64,000 nt of DNA. Source: Mugil cephalus. Taxonomy: Eukaryota > Chordata > Actinopteri > Mugiliformes > Mugilidae. The stretch is from the NCBI RefSeq assembly GCF_022458985.1, contig NC_061771.1, positions 13,307,001 to 13,371,000 of the forward strand, given 5' to 3'. The translations under genes and the position numbers were made by a program. Within the stretch, counting starts at the first letter, position 1; each line of letters opens with the position of its first letter. Positions 39,334 through 52,100 of this stretch are shown in pieces. The notes below the pieces were generated by a model. That model was not told the DNA's origin, did not search any database, and saw only the letters and a program-made list of their open reading frames with translations.

Positions 39334-39446
39334 CCAGACTGAGTGGATGCTCGGGCCCGGCAGCCAATGTCCGAACTGCACATGACTCAGGGCATAGCAG
39401 AGGAAATGGGATGGAGAAGGCATGAATGTATTGTAAGAGAAAAGCC

Positions 39447-39449
<3 letters not shown>

Positions 39450-39477
<28 letters not shown>
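39450..39477. repeat. (GT)n microsatellite
   Basis: GT dinucleotide array of about 14 units in the spock3-ugt8 interval. Confidence 0.95.
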
Positions 39478-39480
<3 letters not shown>

Positions 39481-40619
39481 ATGTGTGTGTGGAGGGCGGA
39501 TGCATAAACAAATGGACCACTGTTAGAGAAGAAGCCTCCATTTGTCTCTTACTGCGCACACATCAGGGCCTTGCTCTCCGATACCCCCTCCCCCGATTTA
39601 CCGTTACACACCCTTCTGTTTTAGTGTGCTTGGATGTGTGTGTGAGTGTTTACCATGTAAACAGACCCACTTCTCCATGTGACAGTTGAGTTCCACCGTC
39701 AGCATAATTACAATGAACTCACCCCGGAAAATTCTTTATCTCCACCTCTTTCTCCGCCTGATAACCATCTGGTCTTTCTTGACTGTTTGCAGGTGGGGAG
39801 TTAAACAAAGTCCCCTTCCAAGCTACTCTTCTCTTGTGTGTGTGTGTGTGTGTGGTGGTGGTGGTGTATGCCTCCAAATGGATAAAACTCCACTTTTACC
39901 ACTACCACTATTATCAGCAGCTATCATTTAGTATATATCATTGTCACAGACAAATACAAAATAATAAAATAATACACATTGTTTTGCAAAGTGGGTCAAC
40001 GCAACATTTTGCTGTAAACAATGTAAAAATAAAAATAATTATAAGACTTTTTTTTTTTTTTTTTTTAAAGAGCATTTTCATCCACTTTTAGTAGGCTGAA
40101 TTCCAGCACCACAGGGACCTATAATCTATAATACCAACTTTAAAAGGTGAGCTGGTGAAATGTCGACACCGCATCATTATTGGCCTCTCAGAAAGTACTA
40201 CCTTAACACATAATTGTTATTTATTTTTTTTTTTACAAATATCCAGCCATTACGTGGTCCGTGATTATACATCAGCCAGATAGAAATAGTCCCTCTTTTA
40301 CTCCAACCATCCCGAAAATTGACAGTATCAACACGAATGGGGTCACCTGAAAGAGAGGCTGAGTGCCTACCTGTATTGGCTGTTAATTGTCCACACCTTT
40401 ATTTTTCCGCCACTCCCTTTTTTCATCTTACGCTGTTAAGTCCCTCCTTCCTCCCAGCACTCCGTCAAAGACACTGCGAGCTTAGTGCTCCCTTCGCTCG
40501 TGCTCCATTACCCGGGACCCGTCTTACTTTAAGTCCCGGTCACACTTATTACACACTATAATTTAGCTTAGTTTTTTTTTTTTTTTTTTTTTCGTTAATT
40601 TTTTTTTTTTTGTTGTTGT

Positions 40620-40717
40620 GTATCTTCTCCCCCCGTCACTTGAAATTCCGCCTGGGGAAACAGGGAGTACTGCTACTGTGTCACCTCCTCCTCCCGAGCT
40701 GCATTTAAAGTGTCAAG
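40620..40717 (+). other. ugt8: Candidate ugt8 5' non-coding exon
   Basis: The ugt8 start codon lies two bases after an acceptor (TTATTTTCAG|CC ATG), so at least one upstream non-coding exon is needed. A consensus donor, TGTCAAG|GTAAGG, ends at 40717. It follows a GC-richer block with several CpGs (40330-40720), in the right orientation, 5.4 kb upstream. No transcript evidence is available, and other donors further upstream could be used instead. Confidence 0.3.
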
Positions 40718-40989
40718 GTAAGGCCATCACGGCGGTGAGCTACAGGTGTGCCGTCCGCTCAGCTCCGTTGACTCTACCAAGCGAAATATTTTCATACTTT
40801 TTTTCTGTAGTTTCGCGCGGTAACCCGACACGGTCACGGTTGATATTTTGGTTTCGTGCACTTTGGCTAAAAGCTCAGGTGCCAGAGTTGAAACCTCGGC
40901 TGAGACACAGGTGCAGGCAGGTTGCTGTGCTGTGTTCATGTCCTGTGCGAATTATCGCCACGGAAAGAGTCGCCAGGGGCGAATAAGAT

Positions 40990-43900
40990 TATCAAGTCGT
41001 GACGTATTTGTGAAGTGACTACAGAATTGAGTGTGGTGTTATTTTATCCTCTTTATAATTAAGACTGCCACCATTTAGCAGTGTTATATTTTCTTATGAC
41101 ACTTATAATAATTATGATAATAATTATTATTATTGGTATGATTATTGTCCTTTTTAAAGTATTAGTAAAGTATTAGTAAAGTATGATCAAATGTTTCCTG
41201 GATTATATGCTTGATTTGAAGGCTGAGCTTTTTGGCTTGTGACACATTCACTGACATCTTGTTGAATATAGGGTATTCAGAATGTTCGAATGTATGCAGC
41301 AATGCTGCAATGCCACTTTTGAAAAACCTCAGATGTCACGTGGGTGGTTGAGTGTATCCTGAAAGTTGGCCTCAATACACTGTTTCCCTCTTGCTTTTTT
41401 TTTTTCTTTTCTTCCTCGACTGCAGTACTGACAGCTGAGTACATGATTGGCCAATAGTGCTGCACCGAGGCAAAGCGATCACCTGATGTTCGGGGTAAAA
41501 AAAAAAAAGTGTGCTGGAGGTGACTGGGACAGTCCAGCTCTGAGATATGCAAGTCACCGCCACACATGTCATCATAGATCTCACTTGAGATCTTGAGATT
41601 TTATCCACACTCCTTCTAGTATTGGTTAAACACTCACACTGTGTATATGTCATGAGGTGTGGTTTTACTCAAGGCTAACCTTTATTATAGGGATTAGCCC
41701 TGTTTGGTTGAGATTGTACGACCTAATTTCATAATAAAAGTCACCCCAGGAGTAGTTACCATGGCCTGAATACGTTTTTGTATTTTCTTTTTTTGAAGTA
41801 CACATTTGTTTTTCGCCCCTAGGTCCCTGTTTCTAGCTGTTATTCACACTGATTAATGTTTCTTTACTTACAGTTTATTAAACTTGCTGCCAACAATAAC
41901 ATCTTTGCCAGTGTTTATTAGGTATAGCAACTCTTAAGTCTTTGGAGACACCGAGCCTGTCTGACCAGTTCTTGTTGGTCCATTGGTGTGATGCGGCATT
42001 GGCATAAAAACAGAAAGTGTCAAACCAGCAGCTACATGTGAAGCAAAAAGCTGGCTAAAGTGGGGGAAAAGTCGTTTAAGGGAGTGACTCTGGCCTGTTG
42101 AGTAAAACTGAGAACCGCAATAAACGGTTCACATGAGTGGGTGGATTTATAGTGCTTATATGCATGCATTGTAGTCCACCCCGCTTCTTCTTTTCTTCCC
42201 TACACTCCTTTTTGCGCTGATATCGCCTTTGTGTGGCATTTATGTATAGAAGACTGTTGCACCTAGGTTTATCTATATCCGTTTTCTGTCAAGTGCTGAC
42301 TGAAGCTTTAAGAGATAAGGGCACGCCATGCAGAGAGACAGTGTTGCCATTATAAACATCATCTCATGTGCGTCCACATGGGAAAGTCACTTCCATTTTG
42401 TTTTCACCAAGACTGAAGATCTAAAGCCTTTTGACCTTAGCTTAATTTATCTGTGAGTTAAGTACAAAGTGTTATTCACCACACATCACATATCTGGCTT
42501 CTATGGACTTGACCTGATGTACATTTAAAAACATGCATGCCCAGAGATATTATTGTTGCCAAAGTTGATATGCAGTCCCAGGACTGTGCTGGCATGTTAG
42601 ATTTCATTATCAGGGTTAAAATAGTGATATGATATGAGATATATATAAATAATAATAATAAAAAATTTTTAAAAAAAACATTGCATGCAACAGTTAATGA
42701 TCTCATCTCACTTTACTGCTTTTGGCTGGTTACCGATTTCAAAGGCTAACAAGGCCGTTGTGTCCAAGCCCACTTTTACTGTGAAAAGTGTGTCTAGCCT
42801 TGACTAGGCCATCTTGCCCTTCAAGTCACGCAGTTGGAGTCTTTTGTAACAAACAGTCAGTTTATCTTGCTCAGCCTGAAAGATATGAAGCAGAATAAAC
42901 ACCTTGGGCTGACTTGTGTTTGACTTAATATTGGTTCTTTGGCGTCACTGCTCCCCTCTCAACAGGGTGCACTGAGCTAATGAACCCCCACTGTGGAAGC
43001 AACAAGGCTGATCCTCCCGCTGTGCTAAATCAAGAAAACGTTAGTCTTGATTAGGGTATTAGAAAGTGATAATCACTGTATAATTACCATCTTGTGCCAC
43101 CGAATGGATGAAAATTCTTCCTGCTGGAGCTGTAATTGGATTGATTTTCAGTAATACAGAGCAGAAAGCTGTAATACAAGACAGTTAATTGAAGATGATT
43201 ACAGTGTTATGGCTGGAGTTTATAATTATTTGCATTTTTTAAGCCAGAGTGGTGGTTTGTTACACAAAGACTTCTAAGTATGTTCTTTTCTGTCTCTGCT
43301 CCATTTGTGTTATGTGGCTCTTAATCTAGAGAAAAGATCATTTAGTAGAGAGCGCAGCGTTTTCCATAGTTCACTGCTCTGTGAGTTTTCACAAAACCTT
43401 TTTGAGTGTGAGTCATGGTTGGAAATGCGGTAATGACATAATGATGTGAAGTTGCTGGGTGTTTGAACTGTGGATGTAAAGCAGTGTGGTAAAAATCGAG
43501 ATCACAGTATTAATGGCACCTGAATACATGTCTGTATAAAAGAGCATTAGTCTCCATTTTTGAAGTATCTAGTACACAACAGCATCCATTACCGTGATTA
43601 GGTCTATGAAGCACACTCAATGTAGGAGCATTGGATGCAAGCCATCTGTTAGTGTTAATGTGTTGGTGTCACAGTAATAAATTGAAAATTGATTCTGCCT
43701 GACGGGTTAATTGTGCATTTTACTCAGTCATGACCTCCCATACTTATATCATTTAATTGTATTTAGCTGCTGAGACAAATACATAGCACAGTACTATCAG
43801 TAATAGCATTTCACCTGCTGGCTCATTTGGGGTAAAAGCTTTCCTCGCAGTCTTTGAAATAAAGCCTCCCGTAGTCGTTCCTTTTAAAGTGAACATTTTG

Positions 43901-44804
43901 GCTAAATGCCTCTTTTTTTTCATCGCTTTGTCTTCACGCAGATCATTCCATCATGTGGTGCCCATCAATTCTCTTAATCCAGATAATTTCCCCAGCTGTC
44001 CCTGAGCACTCGGTAACCAGACCCCATTGTTAGTAACCTAAGTCATGACGCATCACAGTCCTCTGTAGACACTGACTGGTTTCTATAGTTACTGTCAACA
44101 GTCTGGGCTGAGAAGTGTTTGTAACAATACACTCAGGACAATGCTGAACGAAATGGTGGCCACCTTGAGTCCTCTCCCTACCACTCCCCAGATATTTGCG
44201 GAGAGACACTCCATACTGTGAACAAACAGGTGGCCGATGTGCTTCATAATACTAGACGGCATCAGCAGAGGGCCACCAGGAAAAGGAAAAAAAAAACAAG
44301 GGCCATGTCATTCGATATAGATTAAAGCGTAATGGTAACGCACTCAAGAGATATTAGTCATCCAATGATAAATCGTAATGTGAGAGATACCCTGTGGGGC
44401 TGACAAGAGAAAATAACATCTCACTTGTTCTGAACAGCACGTCTTTAATGAGAGGCAGAACATGGCCTTGACAGGTTGCCGGTCTGATTCATTAAGATGT
44501 GGAATCACATCCACACTTAGAGGCATTTCAAATGGCTGGTGGAAAAAGTGTTCCACCTCCAGTACAGAAAAATAAGACGTTATATCGTTGGCTTTATATA
44601 AAAATATGTGGAATACCAATACTTTGTTGAGACCTACCTACTGCATTTCCAAGCCATGAACACAGTCTCGCTCATATAATGCTTAATTTTCCTCCGAATG
44701 TCAGCACATTACTCAAGGTGTGACACTGTGTGGTATTAGTCATTGTAGATTTAAATAACTGCAAATAATTATTTCTATAAAGAGGCCATCCGGGATTGAT
44801 TAAT

Positions 44805-44844
<40 letters not shown>

Positions 44845-45280
44845 ATGAGTGTAGGCATACAGACTATGACATGGTGGCATGATAATGCTTCTTTGTGCGT
44901 GTGTTTGTGAATAGAGCGGTCAGAGGGCCAGAATGACGTTGGTGCTACCCACTTCATGCTAGGGAAGGTTGTGTGCAGGATGAGGAGGAATGAAGAGGTG
45001 GAACTAGAATACGTCAAAAGAAAGTAGAGGTTAATTAGGGAGGCGTTGTTTTCAAACACGTAATTGCATAAATACTAGGCCCTTGTGTTTTATCAGTACT
45101 ACTTAGCATGGATAAGAAAACAGAAACAAAACTGAAGTGAAGACCCAGTTGAAAGTTGAATTAATTTCGGGAGGTGAAGTTTGACGGTCAGGAAATGTTG
45201 TTTCCTCCTTGCGTTGTAGCAGACCGGTAATGAGTTTGTTATCTTTGCCCCTTTGACACTTGTATGATGTAATTCCCACT
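40990..45280. other. Upstream of ugt8, no gene recognised
   Basis: AT-rich sequence without supportable exons, possibly the first intron of ugt8 if the non-coding exon near 40.7 kb is real. It contains a (GA)n array at 44809-44840. Confidence 0.5.
44809..44840. repeat. (GA)n microsatellite
   Basis: GA dinucleotide array with one GG interruption near its end. It produces the poly-Leu/Ser frame on the minus strand. Confidence 0.9.
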
Positions 45281-45303
45281 ATTAAACTAATAATGTATGA
45301 TGC

Positions 45304-45670
45304 TCCAATCAAGTATAACATTATGACCACCTTCCTAATATTCTCTAGGTCTCCTTTGTGCCTCAACAGTTCTCTCATCAGAGAATGGACATTTGCTTTC
45401 TGAGTGTGTCCTGTGATGTCCAGTAACAGTATGTTGTTAGTTGGGGCCTTTGGGTCCTGTGGGTTGAGGGAAGGGGCCTCCATGGGTCAGGCTTGTTCCA
45501 GTGAATCCCACAGATACTTGATCAGTTTGGGATCTAGTGAATTTGGAGGCCAGGTCAACACCTTGTGCGGCCTTTGTTGTTTTTTAGTTTTTTAGTTTGT
45601 GTGTCTGCGTCAGGCTGCATCCTGCTGGGGATGGCTGCTGCCATCAAGGAGTGTCATTGCTGTGGGGTGA
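45304..45670. mobile_element. Degenerate dispersed fish transposon copy
   Basis: Contains ordered phrases of a repeat widespread in teleosts: CATTATGACCACCTTCCTAA, then TAGGTCTCCTTTGTG, then GGGCCTCCATGGGTC, then CCCACAGATACTTGATCAG, then GAATTTGGAGGCCAGGTCAA, then ATCCTGCTGGGGATGGCTGC. Recognition is from memory of the repeat, not a search. The copy is interrupted, and the frame at 45103-45483 on the minus strand largely overlaps it. It lies about 0.5 kb upstream of the ugt8 coding start. Confidence 0.6.
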
Positions 45671-46148
45671 GGGGTGCCTGGTCCAGACCTGAGATTGGTG
45701 TACTTGGTAGTAGTGTGTTTCCCCTTTAGTATTTCCAGCCACTTCTCCATCTCCACAATTTTCGGATTGGTTGTTATTATTTTATTAGATCAATACAGAT
45801 CGAGTGGCTGGGGAAGTTCAACGGTACAAACAGTCTCCTTTGTTGAAGGTGAAGCAGGAAGTACAAACAAAAATGGACCCGACTGACTAAAAAGACACAG
45901 TGGTGACTTGTGTTAAGGTGGCGTTTTTACAGCGTGAGCCAGGCTGACGAGGTCATTGCGTTACTACATTACGTAGTCACAATGTTCTCATGTCAATGAG
46001 GTTCTAATGCTGTGTATAATCTAAGATTTATGACTGTGGAGCAATAGCGGTTATTGCTGCCTTTTTTTTTTTATGTCTGTGTGCCTTGTTCTTTGATGTT
46101 GATGTCACACACTGCTAACACTGTCCATGTTTTGAATTATTTTCAGCC

Positions 46149-49100
46149 ATGCTGCTGCCTTCATCACTCCTGCTCCTGCTCGGCGTCCTCACCTGGACTC
46201 CCAGTGCAACATGGGCCGGTAAAGTGATCGTCGTCCCGCCCATCATGTTTGAATCGCACCTCTACATCTTCAAAACCCTGGCCACAGCTCTACACCAGGA
46301 GGGCCACGAGACCCATTTTCTAGTTTCGGAGGGCCGTGAGGTGCCGCCTTCTCCCCACTACCATCTGCAGCGCTATCCAGGGATCTTTAACAGCACCACG
46401 GCTGACAACTTCCTCCAATCCAAAGTCACCAACATCTTCTCAGGCCGCCTCACCTTTCTGGAGCTGTTTGACATTCTTGACCACTACTCTCAGAACTGCG
46501 ACGCTGTCGTTGGCAGCGTTGAAGTGATGAACCGCCTGAAAGAGGCCAAGTTCGACCTGTTGCTAGTGGACCCTAATGAAATGTGTGGTTTTGTGATCGC
46601 TCACATCCTGGGTGTGAAATATGCTGTGTTCAGTACCGGCTTGTGGTATCCTGCTGAGGTGGGAGCTCCTGCCCCGCTATCGTATGTACCCGAATTCAAC
46701 TCATTGCTGACAGACCGCATGTCCTTGATGCAGAGGATCGCAAACACTGCTGTTTACCTGGTGCAGCGCTTTGGAGTCCATTACATTGCTTTGCCCAAGT
46801 ATGACCGGATTATGAAGAAACATGGAGTAAAGCCTCAAGTGGCCATGGCCGACCTGGTGCAGGGCAGCCGACTGTGGATGCTGTGCACTGACATGGCTCT
46901 GGAGTTCCCCAGGCCCACCCTGCCACACGTGGTGTACATCGGGGGCATTCTCACCAAACCTCCCAACCCACTGCCACAGGTCAGTATCCACAGAGACACA
47001 CAGCCGACATGCACTTAATGAGGCAGGCAGGTACAGACAGACTTCTGTTTTCACAGCCATTACACACAAGCTTATGCAATGTGTTTTTTTTGGCGTAACC
47101 TACCTTTATTTTGACCCTGTACACCATCAATATTCCTGCTTGTTGACAAATTTTACACATTTATGCTGTTAAGTATACCCTAATGCAAAGTCCTCGTGTT
47201 TGATATGGACAGAGATGGTTGCTAAATTCAAGATCTACATGATAAAATATACGTTTTAAAAATATGTATGCCTACAGGGGCCAGTATGAGTGCATGATGA
47301 CAAAATGAGTGCCCTCAGGAGTGTTGCGTCACAATGGCTTATTCATGGTAGCAGCGTTTGACTATGCCATTATGCAAATTTGAGCTTTTATGAGCAGGAA
47401 GGAGAGCCATATTGTTCATAGTGCACTTTAACGATTTGAGAGTCTAAATCCAGTCCTTCGTATTCATGTCTGCAGGGGAATCATGTAAACGTTTTTTACA
47501 TCAAAAAACATCTCTGCATGTGTGTAAACCCTAACGGAGGACAAGAGAGTTAATAAGATGGCAGCAGGAAGAGCCTCTTCCTTATTTAGTCTCTTTTATT
47601 TGCATGAATCCTTTCATGTCCTGCCAGCTGTTTTTCTTTTCCCAGGTTAAATGCTGCCATTAAATGACAATCCTCTGCAAAAGAGTGGTCATTATCTGTG
47701 AGATTCCTTCCGATTCTGTGCTGATAGTTTTGCTTTTAACTTGTGGCAGTTGTAATTTCTGTCTGAAATGTTCTTTTTTATATGTTTGTACATACTTATC
47801 TTATATATTTAGTTTTTGGCATTTAATGCTCCGAAAACACCAAAAAGTAACTAACTTTGTAACTACCCTTTCTTGTCCCCATTGTCTATTTAATCACTTG
47901 ACATATCTTATTATCACATCCTGCCACAAAGCGAGCCTTTATAGACGGGGCCGGGGTGAGGATGGGTTTGGGTTGAATGGACGCGGTAGATTTTGAGCGG
48001 AGAGGGAGGAGGGTCATGATGGAGGTTGGTCCAGCGTTTGGACGCTGCGAGCGCGGGCCGTCGGTATCTGCTGCGGGGGGTTTTTGGAATGCCCCGCCAG
48101 CCAATAGCGAGCATTGTGCCGTGCTGTGTGGAGGGAGTTATAATGGAAGTGGAGGGAGAACGAGGTCATTGTTCAGAGCAGAGCTCAGGGGACACTGAGA
48201 GTCTTTTATGGGGTCACTAAGGCTGCGTTGTGGGGACAGTAGAGCTGTGCGGCTGGGACACAGAGCCCAGTGTGCCCCTGAGGTTGCTCCGTGCCAGGGC
48301 CGGCCTTAGCCGCTGCAGCTGGACCCTTAACCTCTCTGCCTCTACTTATCCTGTCGCTTACATTGGCTGCTCCCTTATCTGTCATCAAGCATTAGTCACT
48401 GCATCCCTTCTTAGTATTTTGATTTCACTATACATTTGGCACACACACTCATAGATCTTCAGTTTGTTATGACTTTGTCTTTTTGTGCACCAGTAAAAAG
48501 AATTTTTTAATTTTTTCCATGTACCGCACACACTCCCTTGCTGCACCCTATTCTAAGAAGTACGTTTGCTAGGTAATAACTCCTTTGAGCCTGGGTCTTG
48601 TTCCTGGGATGGGCTCCTTGAGGAAAAGAGTTCTCGTTTACTTTTTCCAACAGCTAGTTAGGTCTCCATGCAGCAGTCTCTACTGGTAGCAATGAGAATC
48701 TTTAGTTTTAACTATAATGGGGACATTTTTAAATGTTTGACCATGTTTCCGTTCACATAGCAACAAATAAGGGCCGCATTTAGGAGGCATGTTACATTTA
48801 ATTTGGACCTTGTTCTTTTACAAGTAAGGCGTTCCTCCTAAACACCAGTATCTGTTTGAGACAAGCTTTTTAATTAAATGACGGTAATGATATAATCTGC
48901 TTTCGTCTCACAGATATCAGCTTGCCTTTTCCAGTTTCAGACTTGCCAATACTGATGATGTAGTAATTAAGGACCTCACAACAGCTCAGGTTCATCATTC
49001 AGGATACTCAGATCTCATTTTTCTTGGTGAATGTCCATGATTTAATTCTCCCACATGGTCTCAGATACAGGACTAGAGAAAACCAGTGAAAACCAGAGAG

Positions 49101-52100
49101 ACATGGAGTTTTCTTACAGCATTATTGAGGGTGGCAGCAAAGGGCTTAGGTACTCCTCTGGAACTGTCTTCATTCATTAGATTATACCGAAAAAAAAAAA
49201 AAAAATACTCTACCTTGTGGTAATGTAGGTCAAACGATCCCTTACATGAGCGTCCAATGCGAATGTGTTAAGACTTGTATCAGCTCTGTATCTGATCGCA
49301 GGTAGTTTTATGACACTTGACGTTGATTATTGTTGATCACTGACTCAGATTTTCCACCAAAGCCAAGTGAAATCTTATCTTTATTCTCATGGTTGAGCTA
49401 GGTTAAATCGATGACTTTGAACGTTCCAACATTACCCATGAATCAACTTTATGTTTTTTGGCTATTGATAAAAATCTTGGATTAGAATCAAATCATGATG
49501 AAATAAAGCCTTTGCCTGCGCTGTGGTTATAAGATTTGCATGTTACCAGTGTCGTACACAATAAAGCCGGGCACATATTAAAGATTGATGGCAACGTGTC
49601 GTCTTTTTTTTAGTTTCCCCTTATATATTTTCTCTTATCCCCGCAGGAATTCGAGACGTGGGTGAACGACACAGCGGAGCACGGCTTCGTGGTCGTGTCG
49701 TTTGGAGCCGGAGTGAAGTACCTTTCTCAAGAAATTGCCCACAAACTGGCAGCAGCACTCGGCAGGCTGCCCCAGCGCGTCATCTGGAGGTAAACTACTG
49801 TCACTCACACACAACACGACTTTGCAAAGTAGCGAGCCCCGAGTAGATGACAATACTCCGAATGTAACAGGACGCATTGCAGTGTTTTATTCTGTTTTAT
49901 GTGGACGCCCTTCTATTATACTACCACAGTGACACATTTTGGGATGTCGTGACTCTGAGAGGAGCTGCCTCTTGAGGTCAAAGTCCATCATCACCTCACA
50001 TTTTCCTAAGGGTATTTATGTGCGGCCCTCCTCTTGATCAAACAAAATGGATGAGTGTGTGCTGAAGAGGCTTTTTTTTTTTTCTTGCCTCAGCAAAGAC
50101 ACAAAGCCATTCATTCAACCAGAATGTTTACTTAGCGACCCACATTGTTCTTTATTTTTCTGTATCTCACTGCTACTTATGCGGACAAATACCTACACGC
50201 CTGTGCTGTAGGGTACGTGTCAGTACTGTTGGCTGACAACATCACATTGTGGCTCATTTGTCTCCATACCCATAACAATGTTCCACTGACTATCACATGA
50301 GCAATAGACACTAAAAAATGAGATGATTAAAAGATAAAAGCTGATAGAGGTAAGCGAAATGTTTCACAATGCTCTTAAATTCCTCAATGAGCTTGTTAAT
50401 CCTTAACCCTTATCTCAGTGTATATAAGAGTTTGTGACTCACCTGACCACTTTTTTTTGTTGTTTTTACAGTTCTGATTCCATATATGATGGTGAATAAT
50501 TTTGAGTGACTCATTGTTGCACAATTTATTTAGAATCATTTAGAATTGGCAATTTACCTAACGAGGTCGACAAAGTCTGCACTTGTATAGACATTCTCCA
50601 TAGCTGTGTCTGTGTGGCAGTTATTCCACTTTTTTTTTTATGTCACATATATTTGGTTTTAAAGCTAAGATTTTTGTTGTGGTTTTGTTATTTTTCAAGC
50701 AGCACGTGCTTCTTTGAATCTTTTCTTGCTTTTTGGCATTGAATCCTATGGTTCAAAGAGTGGGATCTTTTTCACCACATAGAGGTGGAGCACTGTTGGC
50801 ACTGCTTTTCTTTTGTTGTTTATTTCAGCTAACAAATAGAACCACTTAACTCTTTGTAATGATAATACCTCATTATGTTTTGTGAAGATGACACAGGTTT
50901 ATGAAGACTTATGGGAGGGAAACCTCAACGTTCAAGCTTTTTATTGCGTACACAACCACAGCAGTGGTTCCCATGGTTGACCTTTATTTGCTAAAGCTCC
51001 ATGCCGGCCACACCCTCTATTTCTTCAACAGCACTAGGGTAGTTTGCGTATGTGTCTCTTTCATTCTGCTCATGAATGATCTACTAGGAGCAGGACCAAT
51101 GATGCACCTAACGTATTAGGTGCAGGGTTTTATAGCTGTAGCTATAGCTATAGCTTTAGTGGCTGTAACACTATATTTCTGTTTGCTATTAAAACCTGCA
51201 CCTTTCATAGTTTCACCGTTTAGTGAATAATATACCAAATGGGCGCTCAAAGAAATAGTCCTCATTTGTGGTTAGGAGGAGCACTGCACCTACTTTTAAA
51301 CAGGGTGAAAGTCTTGGATATCAGTGGCGTGTATTTGAACACACAAACCCTGGGGAAAACACCGTGGCTTTGTGCAAATGGAAATGTTGGTAGAACATTA
51401 TTCAACTGAGCCATGTAAAAAGCTCGGTAAGAATTTTCCTTAATAAAGGCAGTTTTTAATACATGCAAAATAGTGACTGACCTGGAGAGTTGAAGAGGAA
51501 AGACAAGAGGTTGAGTGGCTTAGGGGACCTCGGAGGAGTCGGGTGGATCAGTTTGTTCTTGTTGTGTCTTGTTACTAATGGGTGGCAGTCGAAAGCATTC
51601 CGTTGTTGGTTGTTGTTAACAACCTGGCCAAATAATTCAGTGTGTTGTAATGAGTAATAAAGTAATTACTACTGATATAATATAATATAATATAATATAA
51701 TATAATATAATATAATATAATATAATATAATATAATATAACATAATATAATATAACATAATATAATATAACATAATATAATATAATATAATATAATATAA
51801 TATAATATAATATAATATAAATAAATCGGTAAATCAGTATTCATGTGCACACACCTGACTAAGATGAGACAAATGGTCAGAGACTTGTAGCCATTAGCAG
51901 ATATCTAAAAATATAAATCCATAGGCGTTGTGTGAGACTTTGCATGGTGATGTGACTTTCAGTGGCCCTTCCATACTGCCCGGACAGAAGAAGGAAGAAC
52001 CAAGCCAAATGAATTGTGTCATTGATAATTGGCTCCATGAATGTAGGCTTTGATTGGTAGGAAAATGAATTGGTGCTTTGTTGAACAGAGAAAACGAGAT

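Larger units (their letters stand above)
33640..40300. other. Intergenic, repeat-rich, no gene recognised
   Basis: Divergent interval between spock3 and ugt8. It contains simple arrays (AT at 35760-35799, T at 39306-39333, GT at 39450-39477) and old dispersed repeats (35702-35900 and about 37690-38240). Frames of up to about 150 codons occur, but they show low-complexity or no family resemblance and lack splice context. Confidence 0.55.

Noticed and set aside
40618..40986. 122-codon plus-strand frame
   Set aside because: No domain or conserved pattern. It crosses a strong donor at 40717, so at most it contains a non-coding exon.
45103..45483. 126-codon minus-strand frame with a hydrophobic segment
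   Set aside because: It overlaps a degenerate dispersed repeat and shows no transposase or other protein signature.
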